From Thunnus maccoyii (taxonomy: Eukaryota > Chordata > Actinopteri > Scombriformes > Scombridae): 64,000 nucleotides of DNA. The DNA lies in the NCBI RefSeq assembly GCF_910596095.1, contig NC_056546.1, positions 25,820,425 to 25,884,424 of the forward strand. Reading direction: 5' to 3'. A program made the position numbers and the translations under genes. The notes beneath the pieces were generated by a model, which was given only the letters and a program-made list of their open reading frames with translations, had not been told where the DNA came from and made no database searches. Below, in pieces: positions 35,080-49,597 of this stretch. Numbering within the stretch: the stretch's first letter is position 1; each line of letters opens with the position of its first letter.

Positions 35080-38000
35080 ACAGAGGAGGAGGATGAAGGG
35101 AGGAAGAGGAGGAGGAGGAGGATGAAGGGTGTCAAAGCAGTTGGCTTGCTAGTGCGCTGGCGTGCCGTCAAAGGCATTACCCCCCGCCATCACCTACCCA
35201 CCTGCCCGCCCGCCACCAGCCATACCTCACACACACACTTGTGTAGTGACACACTTTCTCTTCGGCTCAGAGCACCTCAGCTCGGCACAGCTACGCACCG
35301 CCCGCAGTCTACTGCCGTGTGTGTGGGCGAACGTGTGTGTATGTGTGTGTGTGTGTCCTTCAGCAAACTCTGCGCTGTCCTTCAGCTGAATCTACTTGGA
35401 CTGTCCTCGCATTAAACTCACACCAGCCACAACCATCAACACTCCATTCCCTGCCACACACCAACCACATTTGGGTCTTAGTGCAACAAAGGCTTTTTCT
35501 TGCATATACTCTCTCACACAACAGCATGTTGCAGGTCCTCATAATGCTCCGAAGACGTTTATTTTTTTCATATTATAGGTTACTTGCCTCATGATCTAAT
35601 CTGATTTGTGTTTAATATCAGATTAATTCAGTATCTCTGCTTCTCTTTTAAGCAAACATCCTTAAGAGGCTAATAATTGAGTGTGTGTTTATGTGTGTAT
35701 GTCCAGTTCAAAGAGGCTGAGGCTCTGTCCCATACTGTGGTGTCTATGGGGGAGGAAGCTGGAGAATTTCTGCCCAGGGCCTACCTGGCTGTGGGACTCT
35801 GCTGTAGTCTACAGGCCTCTGATGGTAAGGATGCACAAACCAATAACAAATCCACAGAGACTGTCCTCACCAGAAAACTGACAGCATGGGTCATTTGTTC
35901 AAATGCTTAAAACGACCTATGTTTACATTTTCCCGACAATCAGCCACTAGTGGTCATGTGATTAATGACTGTTGTCTCTCAGAAGCAAAGACTGAAAGCC
36001 ACAAAACCTCTTAAGGAGGAGTTAATGGGGTGGTTGGGTGTACAAAGTGTCTGATTCAACTCTGGAGACCACACTTTGCATCCTGTCTCCTACCACCAAT
36101 CAGTGTTGGTTTATTTTAACTATGACCGCAATCTTTCCATTACCTTACACAAGCAGTTGTATAAAGCTAACCAGACCTTAAAGGAATAGTTTGACATTTT
36201 GGGAAACATGTTAATTTGCTTTTTTGCCAAGACTTAGATTAGATTAATACCACTCTCATATGTGCCTGGTAAATAAGAAGCTGTGTCCAGTCTTTATGCT
36301 ATGCTAAGCTAACTGTCTCATGGCTATAGCTTTATATTTACTGTACAGACAGCAAATAAGCATATTTCCAAAACCATTTCTTTAACCATAAGGGCTAGAG
36401 ATCAGAAAACCTCTGTGGTTATGGGTCACATGGATCATTTTAGAAGGGAACAATTAGTTATAAGGACTTGTTGAACCCTCATTGCTCACACTTTATACAA
36501 CATATACCATTTAAAGTGAGAAATATAGCAAAGCTGAAATTAAACCGAGTAAACTTTTGTTTCTATCCTCTTTTTGCAGCCACTCTGAAAGCAGATCGGA
36601 ATGAATTCAACAAAAAGGCGCTACAAGCTCTGAGCAGGTAGATCCCAGTTCTTCCATCCTCTACTACACGTTTCTCAGTTTTTTGTTGTAGTTTACATCA
36701 TAAATTATTTTTAGCCAAGCTAGCCATGGAATTTGGTACAGACATCCATGTTTCCTTCATGATGAATTGTAACAACTTTGGTGACCCCTTACATTTTCAT
36801 TTAGCCCCACCATCAGGTCAAACGAATACTGACCAAATACACGCAAAACTAAAAACACTCCCATCATCATCAGCTGTATTTTGTGTTTAGTGCTAATTAG
36901 CGAATGTTAGCATGCTAACATGCTAAACTAAGATGGTGAACACAGTAAACATTATGCCTTCTAAACATCAGCATGTTAGCATTTAGCTCAAAGCACACCT
37001 GGCATTCTAACCTTCTCTGACACAAATATGAACTGTCTCTGTCTCCTCCACAGGGCTCATTCATTAGACCCCCAGGATTCTCAGATTGCTATGTACCTGT
37101 CTCTACAGCTGGCTCTTGTGCGCCAGGTATAAGCAAACAAATGGGAAATCTATTATGTGTTTTGTTAATTGACAACAGACATTATTAGAACTGATGTGTG
37201 TCTTCCAGGTATCGGCAGCCATGGAGCCCCTCCAGGTGGCTTTGTCTCTCCATGGAGATGACTTGCACTGCCTCCACCTGCTGATCCTGCTGCTCAGTGC
37301 TCAGAAACACCACCGCCATGCCCTGGACACCCTGAGCCTGGCCCTCAGCCAGCACCCCGACAACTTCAAGTAAATCCCACTATACCATCCCACACACACA
37401 CGCAACAGAAAATGTTGGTGGAAGTGTAGAGGGTAGGGCATCAATCGATTGCTGTACGGGTGGACTTTTAAGACTTTGTATGATGTTTTTTTTAATGTGC
37501 GTGTGTGTGTGTGAGAAAGAAACTCCAGTGAGTGGTGCAGCACTAACACTAGTCCTCTCCGTAGGGATAGGGTGTCTCTGCTTCACTGTGTTGGAGGCCA
37601 AGCACACACACACACACTGCCTTATTTAGACGTGCCAGAGTAGAGGCCTGCATTGCGGTACCTATGCCCCTCATACACCCTTACCCTTTTAACACTGCAG
37701 CTCTGACCCGAGCCCTAATGCTGCTTTCTCGGCAGAACCGTCGTCCTGACATAGTAACTATCACAAGTTACTGTAATTTCTTATTTTGACATTGTATTAT
37801 CTTGAATATTGATTATTTGTATTTAATTTTATAGCAAAATATCACAAGGATTATAATGGTTCAGTTTTTTCCCCAGAATTTTGTTCTTGTTTAAGGTGAA
37901 AAGTTTGAAAGAAGTAATGTCATATATCACCAAATAAGAATCCATCTCAAAATGAAATTGTTTAGCAGCAGTATAGGCAAAAAACTGTGGTTTAGGATCC

Positions 38001-40114
38001 TCCCATTATCTCACAGAAATGGTTCCAGTCAGACACCCTGAACGAAAATATTAAAAGATTAAAAAGATATTCATTAGCTGTGGAGGAGGCTCTATCACAT
38101 CAGATGTGGACACCATTAACTGTCCAAGCCAATTATTTCACACGAACCATAATATGGAAGCATGTTGCATCATCTTTCTGATGTGTTTTCTCTCCGTTTC
38201 AAAGCACAGTAAAGCATTTCATAATACAGCCATTTGGGGTCAGTGTTGGCCTCCACGGTCCCAGCACAGACAGATGGGGTACATCCATACATCAGGAGGG
38301 AGAGGAAGAGAGATGAAATGCAGAAAAACAAGAAAATTGATGAAACAATGAAAGGAAGGACGGACATAAGAGTGGGACAGGAAGAAAACACAGAGACAGA
38401 GTGGGCGGACTGAGGAAAGATGATGGTTTTATGATTACAAGAGCTCTGTGCTGTATGTACAATTGGAAGATGAAATCTGTTCTTTCTCTGTCTAGATGCA
38501 CAATCACACACATAGAGACACACACACACCTCCTCCGTAGAGACACTTGACTGCTTTGACCCATTTAAGTGCTCTTTTCCGGGCTCAGCCAATCACATCG
38601 CTCTCTGCGCCAGGAATCCCCATCGCCCCGGTAACCATGAGGTCATATGGGTAGAGCAGGCAGCATCAGTTGTTGTTCCCAAACTGTTGTTATGGAGCGA
38701 GAGAGAGACATCGAGTCAGAGAGAAAGAGAGAGAGATACCCACAAATCTGTATATCAGTAGTTTACTGAATGGAACAGCTGAATCCAAATGAATTGCTAT
38801 TGAATGTTCATTAACCGTGTTATTATCTCTAAGATTTATTGAGCTGTAACTAATAATGTGTTGATGTCTAGACTACCTCATTTAATTTGACTGCTTTGGC
38901 AGTCATTTGTTTGTCATGCCAGTAAAGCATGTTTGAGAGAGAGATAGGCAGAGTAGTGTTCTGTACAGGCATTCATTTAGGCTCAAGCTATAATATAATA
39001 TAATATAATATAATATAATATAATATAATATAATATAATATAATATAATATAATATAATATAACAATGCTGAAGAGTAAACTGGTTTGTGTGTAGCAGGT
39101 CTAGTCTGCTTTTAAAGCAGCCTGTCTAACATGGACAGGAGTAATGTTAAACAGTCGCCCTAAAATCTGTCATAACAAAGAAGTTATGAGTAATATCTTA
39201 AAGCTGCACTCATCAATATTTTTTTTATGAACAGTGTATCAAATAACATATGTCTAAGATGTAAAATTATAACCTGACTCTGCAGTTCTCCTTAGCTCTA
39301 CGGAGCGTTTTAACCTCTTTCAGCTCCTTGTTTTGGTTTTACAACCCTCACCTGTTTCGCTTTTGTTCAGTCTCCTTTTTCCACATAGTGAAGCATTAAG
39401 CAGCTAAAGAGCCAAATATTTCCCTCAACCCAAAACAAGAGCAAAAAGGAGAGAGAATATTGGACCTTAATTCACCAGGTAGCCAGAAACATGACTCCAA
39501 ATGAAAGCTAATGTTGCTTCAAATCTGAAACAGGCAAATGCCCATTCGCATCCCTCAGAAATCTCTACAGCATTTCATGTGGCTGTGTGTCAAACAAGCT
39601 GATTAGTTCATCAGACTTCCTGCTAGGAGTTTGAAACGGCCATGTTAACATTATACCCAAAACACAAACTATTATGAACTGTCATGCGATCATCTCCAAA
39701 ATTACACCTGTGCATGTTTGATTACATGAAGATGGAGAAGAATGGCTCAAACAAGAAAAGGAGATTATCAATACACATTGTAAATAATGTATCCCTATAA
39801 CTGAAATAGTGAAAGCAATTCTTGATATAACTCAAACCTGCAGTATGCTCATGTAAATGGGTCCAAACCCGAATAGAATTTATCGGTATCCTCGGGCTCT
39901 GTTGAGCTAGTAAGGCCGAGTTGCAGACCTCAGAGTCAGAATCAGAGAGATCGAGACAGATCGAGAGATAGATGTGGAAAGAGAGAAAGCGAGATACTGA
40001 AAGAGGGTGTTTTCCCTGTAACAAGCTCATTGAATATCATTTGCTTGGGATGTGTGAGCGAGCATCCGAGATCAAAGCTTGTATCGTGTGCGGTGTTGGG
40101 CATTCCACAACAGT

Positions 40115-40162
<48 letters not shown>

Positions 40163-43100
40163 TGTGTGTATTTGTGTGAGGTAGGGATGGGAAGGAAGTG
40201 GGGGTGCATGTGTCTACAAGATCGTAATCTTGCACATGCATGTTTGTGTGTCACTGTGTGTGTGCATGCATGTGTGTGATCCTTGTTAGCCACTGCCTCT
40301 GCACCACAGCAAACTGTCAGCTCGCTGTAGCATACCGAATTTCTCCTTCCTCCTTTTCTCCCACATCCTCTACCCCCGGCTTCTGTCTCTTTCTCTCTCC
40401 TTCTCTATCTCTTCCTCGCTTTCTTTCTCACCCTCTCTTTCTCTCCTTGCCTCTCATCTTTTTTATCTCTCTCGTCTCCGATTCTGCCTTTTCTTTGAAA
40501 TTTTAATCACCCAGTAAACAGGCATGCATTTCAATGTGAAATGGGATTCTGCTACAGATTGAGAGAGCTGAGGCAAGAGAGGGAGAAAGGAAGAGAGGGA
40601 GAGAGAGGGGGGAGGGTTGTATGTGTGTGGAAGAGAGAGAGAGAAGGAGAGAGAGAGTGATTGTGGTCTCACAGTTTGTACTAAAGAGAATGATTAATCC
40701 CAGCCTTTGATTCTGCATTCATCTAACGGGATGTTACAGCATGAGCGAGTGTGTGTGTGCGTGCATCTGTACGAGTGTGTGTATTGGCATGCACATGCAT
40801 GCCAGGCTTATGCTCTACTACACAAAGCAAACATGTCCGCACAGGCTTGTGTGTGTTAATCTCTATGCATGTACTGTACATATACAGTATATATATACTT
40901 GGGTATATATGTGTGTGTGCACTTGTGTGCCTGCGTGCACCCATGTGCCTGTAGAGAATACACACTCTGATCTGTGGGAGTGCAGAATGAGTAATACTGT
41001 AGATGTACCACTTTTTCAAGGGAACATTATTAGCTATTTTTATATGGCGTTTACGCTGACACTCACTGCTCTTAGCTGGCTACCACCAAGCGTTTGCACT
41101 GAGCTACACTGCTCGCTGCCATCCGTCCTCCGACACAACGCTCTGTATACAACCGGTTCATTCCCAGGAGGCTGGAAATGACAGCCTTTGTAATCTGATG
41201 TGTAGTTTTGAGTGGTGTAATCTTGATGAAATCTATCTTTTTGCTGGAGCTGTGAGGGAACACTAGCTGCGATCAAGTGGTGTATAACAAGATGGAATAG
41301 ACTCTATCCTCGGATGACTTAGATTTGATACTACTTACTATGATGTGCACAATGAATTCATGTTGTAAAGACTCATGGTGGCTTACAATGTGAGTAAATT
41401 GCAGACGTAGGTGTAAATAATAGTGCCCTCACAGAGAAAGCCAGGCCTTTATCTGAAGCAGGCTTATATCAGTGACAGGCCTTTACTCCTGATTCTTCCT
41501 GTTTTTATAGGTGTATTATATTTTACAAAGACATTTCTCTGTTTTCTAATCTTCTCCCACTGTTTTAATCTGCTGTTCATATTGTTAATTCAAATCTTTC
41601 TCAATGTTTCTTCATAATAGGTTCTACTTTTGATCCATGTTAAGATACTGTCAATGAATCTTAAAACTTCCTGCACAGATGTTTCAAATTAAAAGCCATC
41701 CAGAGGCTCTAAGGGCATAAACCCTCCCTCTCCTTATAGGCTTTTAATGTGAAGAGGGTAGACAGAGTGCACATCCAACCCCAGTTGGGTACAGGTGCAT
41801 GAAAAAAACATAATACAAAGTGAAAAGAAGACTTTGTCCACACACTGAAATTTCCAAGTTTCAAAAAAGAACAATGTACTGATTCGACCTATATAGGTTC
41901 TATATACAGAAAGAAAAATGACAATTCCACCTTCAATTCGAAGATCATGTGATACAAAATACCACCCATTTTACTCAAACACTTACACATTACTATATAT
42001 TATAAAAAAAAATACAACGTCCTAAAAGTAAGGAACGTAGCTCATACCTGACTTATACATATGTGATCCACATTTTTTGACATTCTTTGTAACATACTGT
42101 ACATTTTTAGAATGAGCAAACATCTGCATTTTTTTCCTCTAATCAGTGACATTTTGGGGGAGCTTTCACATTTCAGTGCGCAGAAAACATCTTTTCAGTT
42201 GTAGTCTTTTAATGTGAAACATCTGCAGGAAGTGTTGAGTTTCACTGATGGGAAATTAACACATATAGAAAAAAGAGCTAAGTATAGGCAATTTGAATTA
42301 ATTTGTGAATGAGAGCGGTATTTGTATTCAACTACAGATATTATTTTAAACTCTGCCATTTGAATAGTTTTGAATAGTAGTTTTATTTGAGAATTTGCAG
42401 TAAACTCAGTTTATGTGCTTTAACATAAAACATGATACACACCCACACACATACACCTTGTCACATTTCAACACTAGGATGGATTTACATCATAGAAATG
42501 CATCTAAACGCTTTGCCACACTGGTAATGGGGAGCCAAGAGACGCATGCAATCACACGCACACACTCCAGTGGACCCTTACTGGCAGGTGTATCCTTAAC
42601 ACAAGGTCCCTTGGCAGAACTTGTCATCCACACGTCAGAAAATCCAACCCCCTTCCTCCCACACACACTTTCTTTTTTTTTCTTTTCCAACATCCTTCCA
42701 TCTTCTCCCCACACCCTCCACACACACGCACCCTTCCCCAATCGTCCAGCGACAAGTGAGTCGGTAACGAGGCGCATTTCACCGAGAGTTTTCTCCCCTG
42801 ACACGAGCTTGTCTCGCTCTGTTATTGATCCTCACCCTTCCTCCACCCTTTCATCCACCTTTCCGTCCTTCCCTTCCTCCTTCCCTATCTCCCTCCCTCC
42901 CTCCCTTTCTCTCTCCTCCCCCCTCCTCATCCTCTGACAGGAGAGTACAGAATAATTGGAGGAGCCTTCAACAACAGGGAGGCAGTGGACAGCTAGGCAG
43001 GCTGGCGTCAGATGTGGTGAACACCATAGTCTCTCTGTCTCTTTCTCTTTCTCTCCCTCTCCCTCTCTCCTCACACTCATGGATGAGTGATGCCCATGAC

Positions 43101-46100
43101 AGACTGCATCCTCTGAGAGCCCCTTCTGGCAATTACTACACACACACACACATACACACACACACATGATCACACAAACACACACGCGTTCACATCAGAG
43201 ACTCCCACATCACTTAACCAGTTGTCTTCAACTAAAAGGGCTGAGCGGAAACACTCCATGGCTTCTACTCATCAACCTCTCAACACACCGCAACACACAC
43301 ACACACCCGCACACACGTGCACACACACTTGAAGCTTGTTGTTGACAACCAGCTTTACCCCCTGTATGTTTCCTATTGATCCACATGTGCCTCTGTCCGC
43401 ATGCATCAGTGAGATGTTGATGGGTCCTAAGCACTTACACAGCTACTGTAGAAGCTCAAACACTTACACGTAGACATAACTGTGAACATGTATGCAGATT
43501 TATACGCTCCTTTATTTTTATAACCAAATAAGCAGCTGTCGGCAGCATGAGAAAATATCAGCTACTTTCCAGCTCTCTTCAGCAGAACAGGTTTCAAGTT
43601 AGATGTGCTGTTTCAGTAGGGGACACTGACAACTATTAATGTGTTTTTTGAAAATGATGTTTTGTGTTCATAGCTAATGTGATCAGTAACAATAAGAACA
43701 AGTTTGACTGGGTTTTGGCTCAACCAAACCTTCCTTCAGGTTAATTTACTTAGTTTATAGTTTGATTTCCGTAGGGGTACAAACACAACACATATTGTGC
43801 ATCAGGTCCATTGCACTGTGTTTTAAGTGTACATACTGTAAGAACATGATGTGGGAATAAAACAATGAAAAGCAGCATAAGATTAAACAAACATGCCTGT
43901 GTGTTTTTTGGTCTAGTTTGCTGTTCACAAAGGTTAAGCTTGAAGAGGCCCTGTTTGGCCCAGCTGCAGCCCTGCAGACCTGTGAGGAAATGCTGCAACG
44001 CTGGCAAAGCCGCTATGATGTCAGCCGGTCCAAGTGAGTGTGCATATGTGCTTCTTTGTTTATCATATACAGTAGCATGTGCAATACCTCACTGCTCATG
44101 CGTGTTTTACTGCTACGCATGATGAGGCTGGGAGAGGGAAGCTTTTGCTGCTGTGGTATTGATTACCCATAGTGCGTGTGTCTATGTTTATGCCTATGTG
44201 TATTCATGCATTTCTGATATATCGTGACCTTGGAATTATAAGGATCTATCTGCAATCTGATTGGTTTTGAGATAGTGAGCTACAAAGTTTGCACATCATA
44301 GCAAAACTGATATGCAGTAAAATTCTTTATTATTCATCATAATGACAGAAACCCTAAAGGTAGTATGAATATATAATATCAAGGTCCTCACATTTTCAGT
44401 ATTTTTATAGGAACAGGTGGATTGCAGATACTGTGGAACCTTTCACAGGAATTATAATATTTCTATCTGCAAAGGCATAACAAAAAGTCTTTCTTGAAAA
44501 AATGTACTCTTACTTTGTTGCTCTACACAAAAATCAATGCAGGGAGTTAGGATAGAAAATACATGAGTGCATATCACATCAAATCAAACATTTTCACGGA
44601 CAAATTAGAAACAATAATACAGTTAATCAATTTCTGCTGATGCTTTCTCTTCTTGTTCTGTTCTTATCTTTCTTTTTCTTTGCTTTTACTGTCAAGCCTG
44701 TAGAATCCTGTAGATAGTCATCATTGTATACAAGTTATAAACAGACACCATCAAACAGCATCAGATCACTGAAATGAGGGAGCTAGCTGTTTAGCACAGT
44801 GGCTGACTGTAAAAATCTTTAAAAAAAAAAAAAAAAAAAAAAAGAAACAAGATAAAAAATGACTAATGTTTCTGAACTTAGTTGGCAGTTTTGACAGTGT
44901 AATTTATGATGTCTGATAAAATCATCAATTTTGAGGTTTCAGAACTTGTGATTGCGCACAATTTCAAGCTCTTTTCAGCTCCTTTGACCTCAGTCACAGA
45001 GCAGTGAAAGGGCTTTAAGTGCAAGTTCGACATTGTACAGAGCAAGGCTATTATTTCCAATTCTGCGCTAGCTAACACAATGTGCACTACACTGATTTTC
45101 TGCCGGGTTTAGCGGCTTAAGTATCACTAAACTGAACTTTAACCTGATATTTGCTGATCTCCACAATACACATCAAGAGGAATTAGGTCATTGACATGAG
45201 ACAGAAGAGACAGCAATAATTTTATTATAAAATTTATGGTTAAATTTTGGAAAAATTTATTTTTTTCATCTTTAAATTCACGCATTTATGTATGACTTGT
45301 GTAAATAATCTCAAGCACTGTTGAAAACATGCTATTGTAGTGTGTAACATCCTTGTTAGCTGCTTTGTAAGAAAATGAAGTGTGCAAACACAGTAAAGCG
45401 CCAGAACTTGATTGGTCCTCCTGTGCACAATCCGGGCCCTGATTGGCTTTACAGAACAGAGAACCAAGTCAGAGAATAAGTTTGGAATATTTTTCAAATG
45501 ACTTGGCCATTAATGGATAAATCCAAAATAACTTGTCAGAGAATAGTTTGATGAATAATTCAGAAAGCTTATAATTCTGATTTGTTCACATATGTTTGTA
45601 CTGTACTGTACATGTGAATGTTGTGTGCATGTGTGTTGCAGTGAGACAGATGACAGCAGCAGTATACCGGTGGCTGAGAGGCCAGAAGTCAGCCCTGGAG
45701 CCAGGAAACCCTCCATCCACCTCACCCTGCCTGACTTCCAAGACGTCTCCACTGGTCTGCACTCTCGCTAGTTAAAATCTGTTTTATAGGGGACTGTCAC
45801 TGTAGATATTTGAAATGATTATTTTAAATCAAACCCATCCTGCTTTCCCTCTGGTGGTAGGTAAATAGCAGACAGAAAGGTGAATGTATAGGTCAGTCCA
45901 AGTCCCCCAACATTTGACCTATTCTGGACTAAAACTGTTTGACTGTTTGCAACCCAGTTTTGGAGAGCAGATGTGCTCTGTAAATATCAACGATCTGACG
46001 AACCACCACACCTGTGTTTCTAGCAGGATCAGGGGGGTCATTCAGTCACAGGAAATCTATTGATGTTCTGAAAATGAACTCAGAATGAATGTTTGTTTTT

Positions 46101-49100
46101 CTCAGCAGCTGTCTATTCTGTCATTTTGTTATTTGGGAAATGAACAAATGATATCTGTTTCATGATCAGCCTTGTCATATTTGAAGGGTTTTGAATTGAA
46201 TATAGTTTCCATGTGTTTATTATTCGGTATCTCCAACATATGTCAAAGTATTCACTCTGTTAAACTGTAATCAATTAGCCAAGCAGGATTTAGTTTCCTG
46301 CTGTCTCCTAAAAAGGAACCACAATTTTTCAATTTGTGCTATCATTCTAACAGTTTGTATTTCCTGTCCTTTCACTGTTAGGTTCGCTGAACCCTTCCTC
46401 AATTGCAGTGTCTCGTTTGGAAGCAGCACTCTCTGAAGTGTCAGACATCAGCTCCTCCCGTCGCCAAGGACCCACCTACATCTGGACGACCCTGGAACGC
46501 ATTTGGCTGCAGGCTGGTATGATAGCAGCATACATGACTTATACATTTTTAAATACCTTGGAAAATTGGATTTGATACTCTTTGTATTAACAGAAACTTT
46601 CTTTTCATCCTTGATTGGGGCGCAGGGTCAGTAACCATGCAATCATATAGTATATGTCAGTTTATTTGCTGTTGAACTGAGAGGACAGAGAAACTCTGCC
46701 GTTGTATTTATTTACAATAAGCTGAAATACTTTTATGAGGAAACTTTTGGCAATCGACAGTAATCAGTTTCCATGGTTTTGTTTTTCCTAGTGAATAATA
46801 ATCCCACTGGCAATTGCAAAATGAACAAGACATTGACTTCAGCCATTGAAAGGCTGTCTGCTCTGTAACTTTCATCAAAAAGACTACAGCCATAAATGTA
46901 TAAAAACGATACTTAGAGAATGGTTGCGTCCACATCCATGTGTCATTTAGTTTGTTAACTCTGTTAACTCTGTCTAGTCTATTTGTTTGTCTTTTGACAA
47001 TTTCTTTGGATACCCTCCGACTGGATCTGTTCTTGATTATCTTCATACATCTTCTTTTTGGCTGCTACTGAAAGAACATGGCCTTGATCCCTTTTCACAA
47101 AAAAGTAGACCAATCTTGCAATTATTTCTCGCATGACAAAAATTCTGCAGAAGGTAGTTTTGCAAGAAAATTTTAATGAAAAAAAAACAGCTCTTAGAGT
47201 TACCAACCAGTTACTGAAGTCTCATAACAGGTGATTCAGGAGAGTGCTCCATACTGATCTTGTATAACCTTGTTGTGGTATTTGACACTGGTAATCTCAC
47301 CACTCTCATCTGTTCAGTGGCTTCAGTGGATTTTTGTCCTCCCAAACAGGAAAGTTATGATTTAATCTCGTCAACCAGAGAGGGAACATGTGGTGTACCT
47401 CAAGGATCAATTCTTGGACCACATGTGCCTTCAGTTAAGCATATTACTCAAATATACCTCAATAGTTAACGGTCTCAGCAGGGATAGAAACCCTCTCTCA
47501 CCACAGACCCTTTTATGCTGCTATAGAGGAAATGATGCATCTAAACTAATCCAGATCAACTAAAAGGTAAATTAGAATATCTGATGGCATTCTTTGAATG
47601 AAAATCCTCCCCACACAGACTGTCCTATGCAGATGCTACTATAAAAACTGTGCAGCCTGACTATCTCACACAGCTTACTGACCTGCTTACAAGCTCAGCT
47701 GAGCTTCAGTTTCTCCGGGGAATGAAAACATTGTTTATGCACTTGGTGCAGCGTGAGCACACATTTATTCACGTTTTGAATGCTGCCGTCACAGGAATTA
47801 ATGTGTGGAAAACCCTGTGATATAAGGATATCCAGTAGTTATACAACAAAACCATTTCCGCTGGAGATGATCTATTTGTAACCTTCTTTGTGTTTAATAC
47901 TACATAATTGAACGTGATTACCGCAGCCATTTTCTGCTATCTCTGCCTTCACAAACAAGAGAGATTTTAACAATTTATTGGATAGAACCATTTCTGTCCA
48001 GCTGAATACTGCATACCTTATGTGGGAGTGCACACCGTACCTGCATACATGCGGCCACTGCTCTATTAAGGGCAGAATGGCAGTGATGCATACCGCTATT
48101 ACTTCCACCCCTTCAGCCTTCAGTCTGCCTGTAGAAGTTCACAGGAGAGCAGAGCATTAGCAGGGAATGAAGGGAGAGGAGTATAGAGATGCTCCGCACA
48201 AACAACCCCACATCCATCCACTCAGCTGGAGTGGATGAAGCACGAGAATGGGAACAGGAATTCACACAGCAGCCAAGAGAGACTCGGAGAGAGCAATGAT
48301 GCAACCAGCAGCATACCAGTGTGTTACAGTACGCTAGCTGGCTGCTGGGGATGGGATGGGTGGAGGGGCCGTGCATGGGGGTCACGTCCCCTGTGGCCTG
48401 CTGTAATTTGAAGGTTATTTTCTACGTCCAACCTTTGAACCCTACTATTCCTCTGCTGAGAACAGACAAAATAGAACATGCTTGCTGCTGATTTGAACTA
48501 AACTATATGTGTGCATTTGTGTGTGTGTGTGTGTGTGCATATGTGTATGTGTGCGTGCGTGTACATGTGAGACCAGGGGCGGCCGAGCCCCGGTCCCCTC
48601 TCCTTCCCAGCATTCCTCTTCTCATCGGTCACTTCCTCTCTCAATCTCACATCCTGATCAGCCACATAGGAAAAAGCATTTACACACGAGGCTCTTTACA
48701 AGGGATACACTTAGCCATATGCAACCTCGCAAACACACACACATACCTGCAAACATATAAAGGGACTGTATACATGCATGCACTGATCTAATAGTTTTTT
48801 TTCTGAGCTCAGGTGAAGAGCAGGGAAAGGCCTTACATAACTATAGCCGGCATTCACTGAATCCTTTTTCCCCGAAATGAAGCTATGAAAGCAAACCCTG
48901 AGGCTGGGAAATGGCTCTTTTTCATCTCACAGAGGTAGCATGCATGCAAGTATTTCCCATCTGTGCATCTATGAGACACAGGTAAACAAACAAAACATCC
49001 GCTACCAAACACACACATGGGTTCACACGGCGTTCAGGAGCAGACGGTGCATACAATGTATTTGCACAACTCAGTTTACTGTCTTTCTGTAATATACACA

Positions 49101-49314
49101 CACTCAGTGGTATAAGTGTTTAGAGCTGAAGGCTTTCTTTCTCAGGGTTTCTCTGGGTGTTGACCCAGCGTCCGCTCATGAGAATGACTGACAGCCTCCT
49201 GCGCAGGCATCCTGTCCACACATTGGTTTGCTCCAGCCTCAGGGGAGGGTTCTCTAATCAGCTCTTTGTCTGAGGTCTTATTGGACAGTGTAGTGCTTGT
49301 AGGCGTGATTCTAT

Positions 49315-49371
<57 letters not shown>

Positions 49372-49526
49372 TGGGGTTTGTCCTCATCTTCCCAGCAGCA
49401 GCAGAGAAAGGAGGCAGGCAGCTTTAGTATGCGATGGCCATATTTAGGCAAGAGTTTCATGACTTCCCAGGAACTACATCGCTCCCACTCTTACTTTCGT
49501 GCTGTCCTTATGTGTGTGTGTGTGTG

Positions 49527-49597
<71 letters not shown>

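Larger units (their letters stand above)
37370..43916 (+). other. ttc7a intron 15
   Basis: 6.5 kb with no supported exon. It includes the (TAATA)n tract, a teleost-type repeat around 39.19-39.5 kb (CTCCTTAGCTCTACGGAGCG), GT-rich tracts at 40.12-40.28 and 40.75-40.94 kb, and GA/CT-rich tracts at about 40.33-40.65 and 42.83-43.07 kb. Long open frames at 42.4-42.9 and 40.7-41.2 kb are low-complexity. Confidence 0.55.

Noticed and set aside
40741..41181. 146-codon frame in ttc7a intron 15
   Set aside because: The N-terminal half is GT-repeat translation (Cys/Val/Met) and the rest has no recognisable domain.
42413..42937. Longest intronic open frame (174 codons)
   Set aside because: Pro/Ser/Thr-rich translation of CA- and CT-rich low-complexity DNA; no domain and no splice support.
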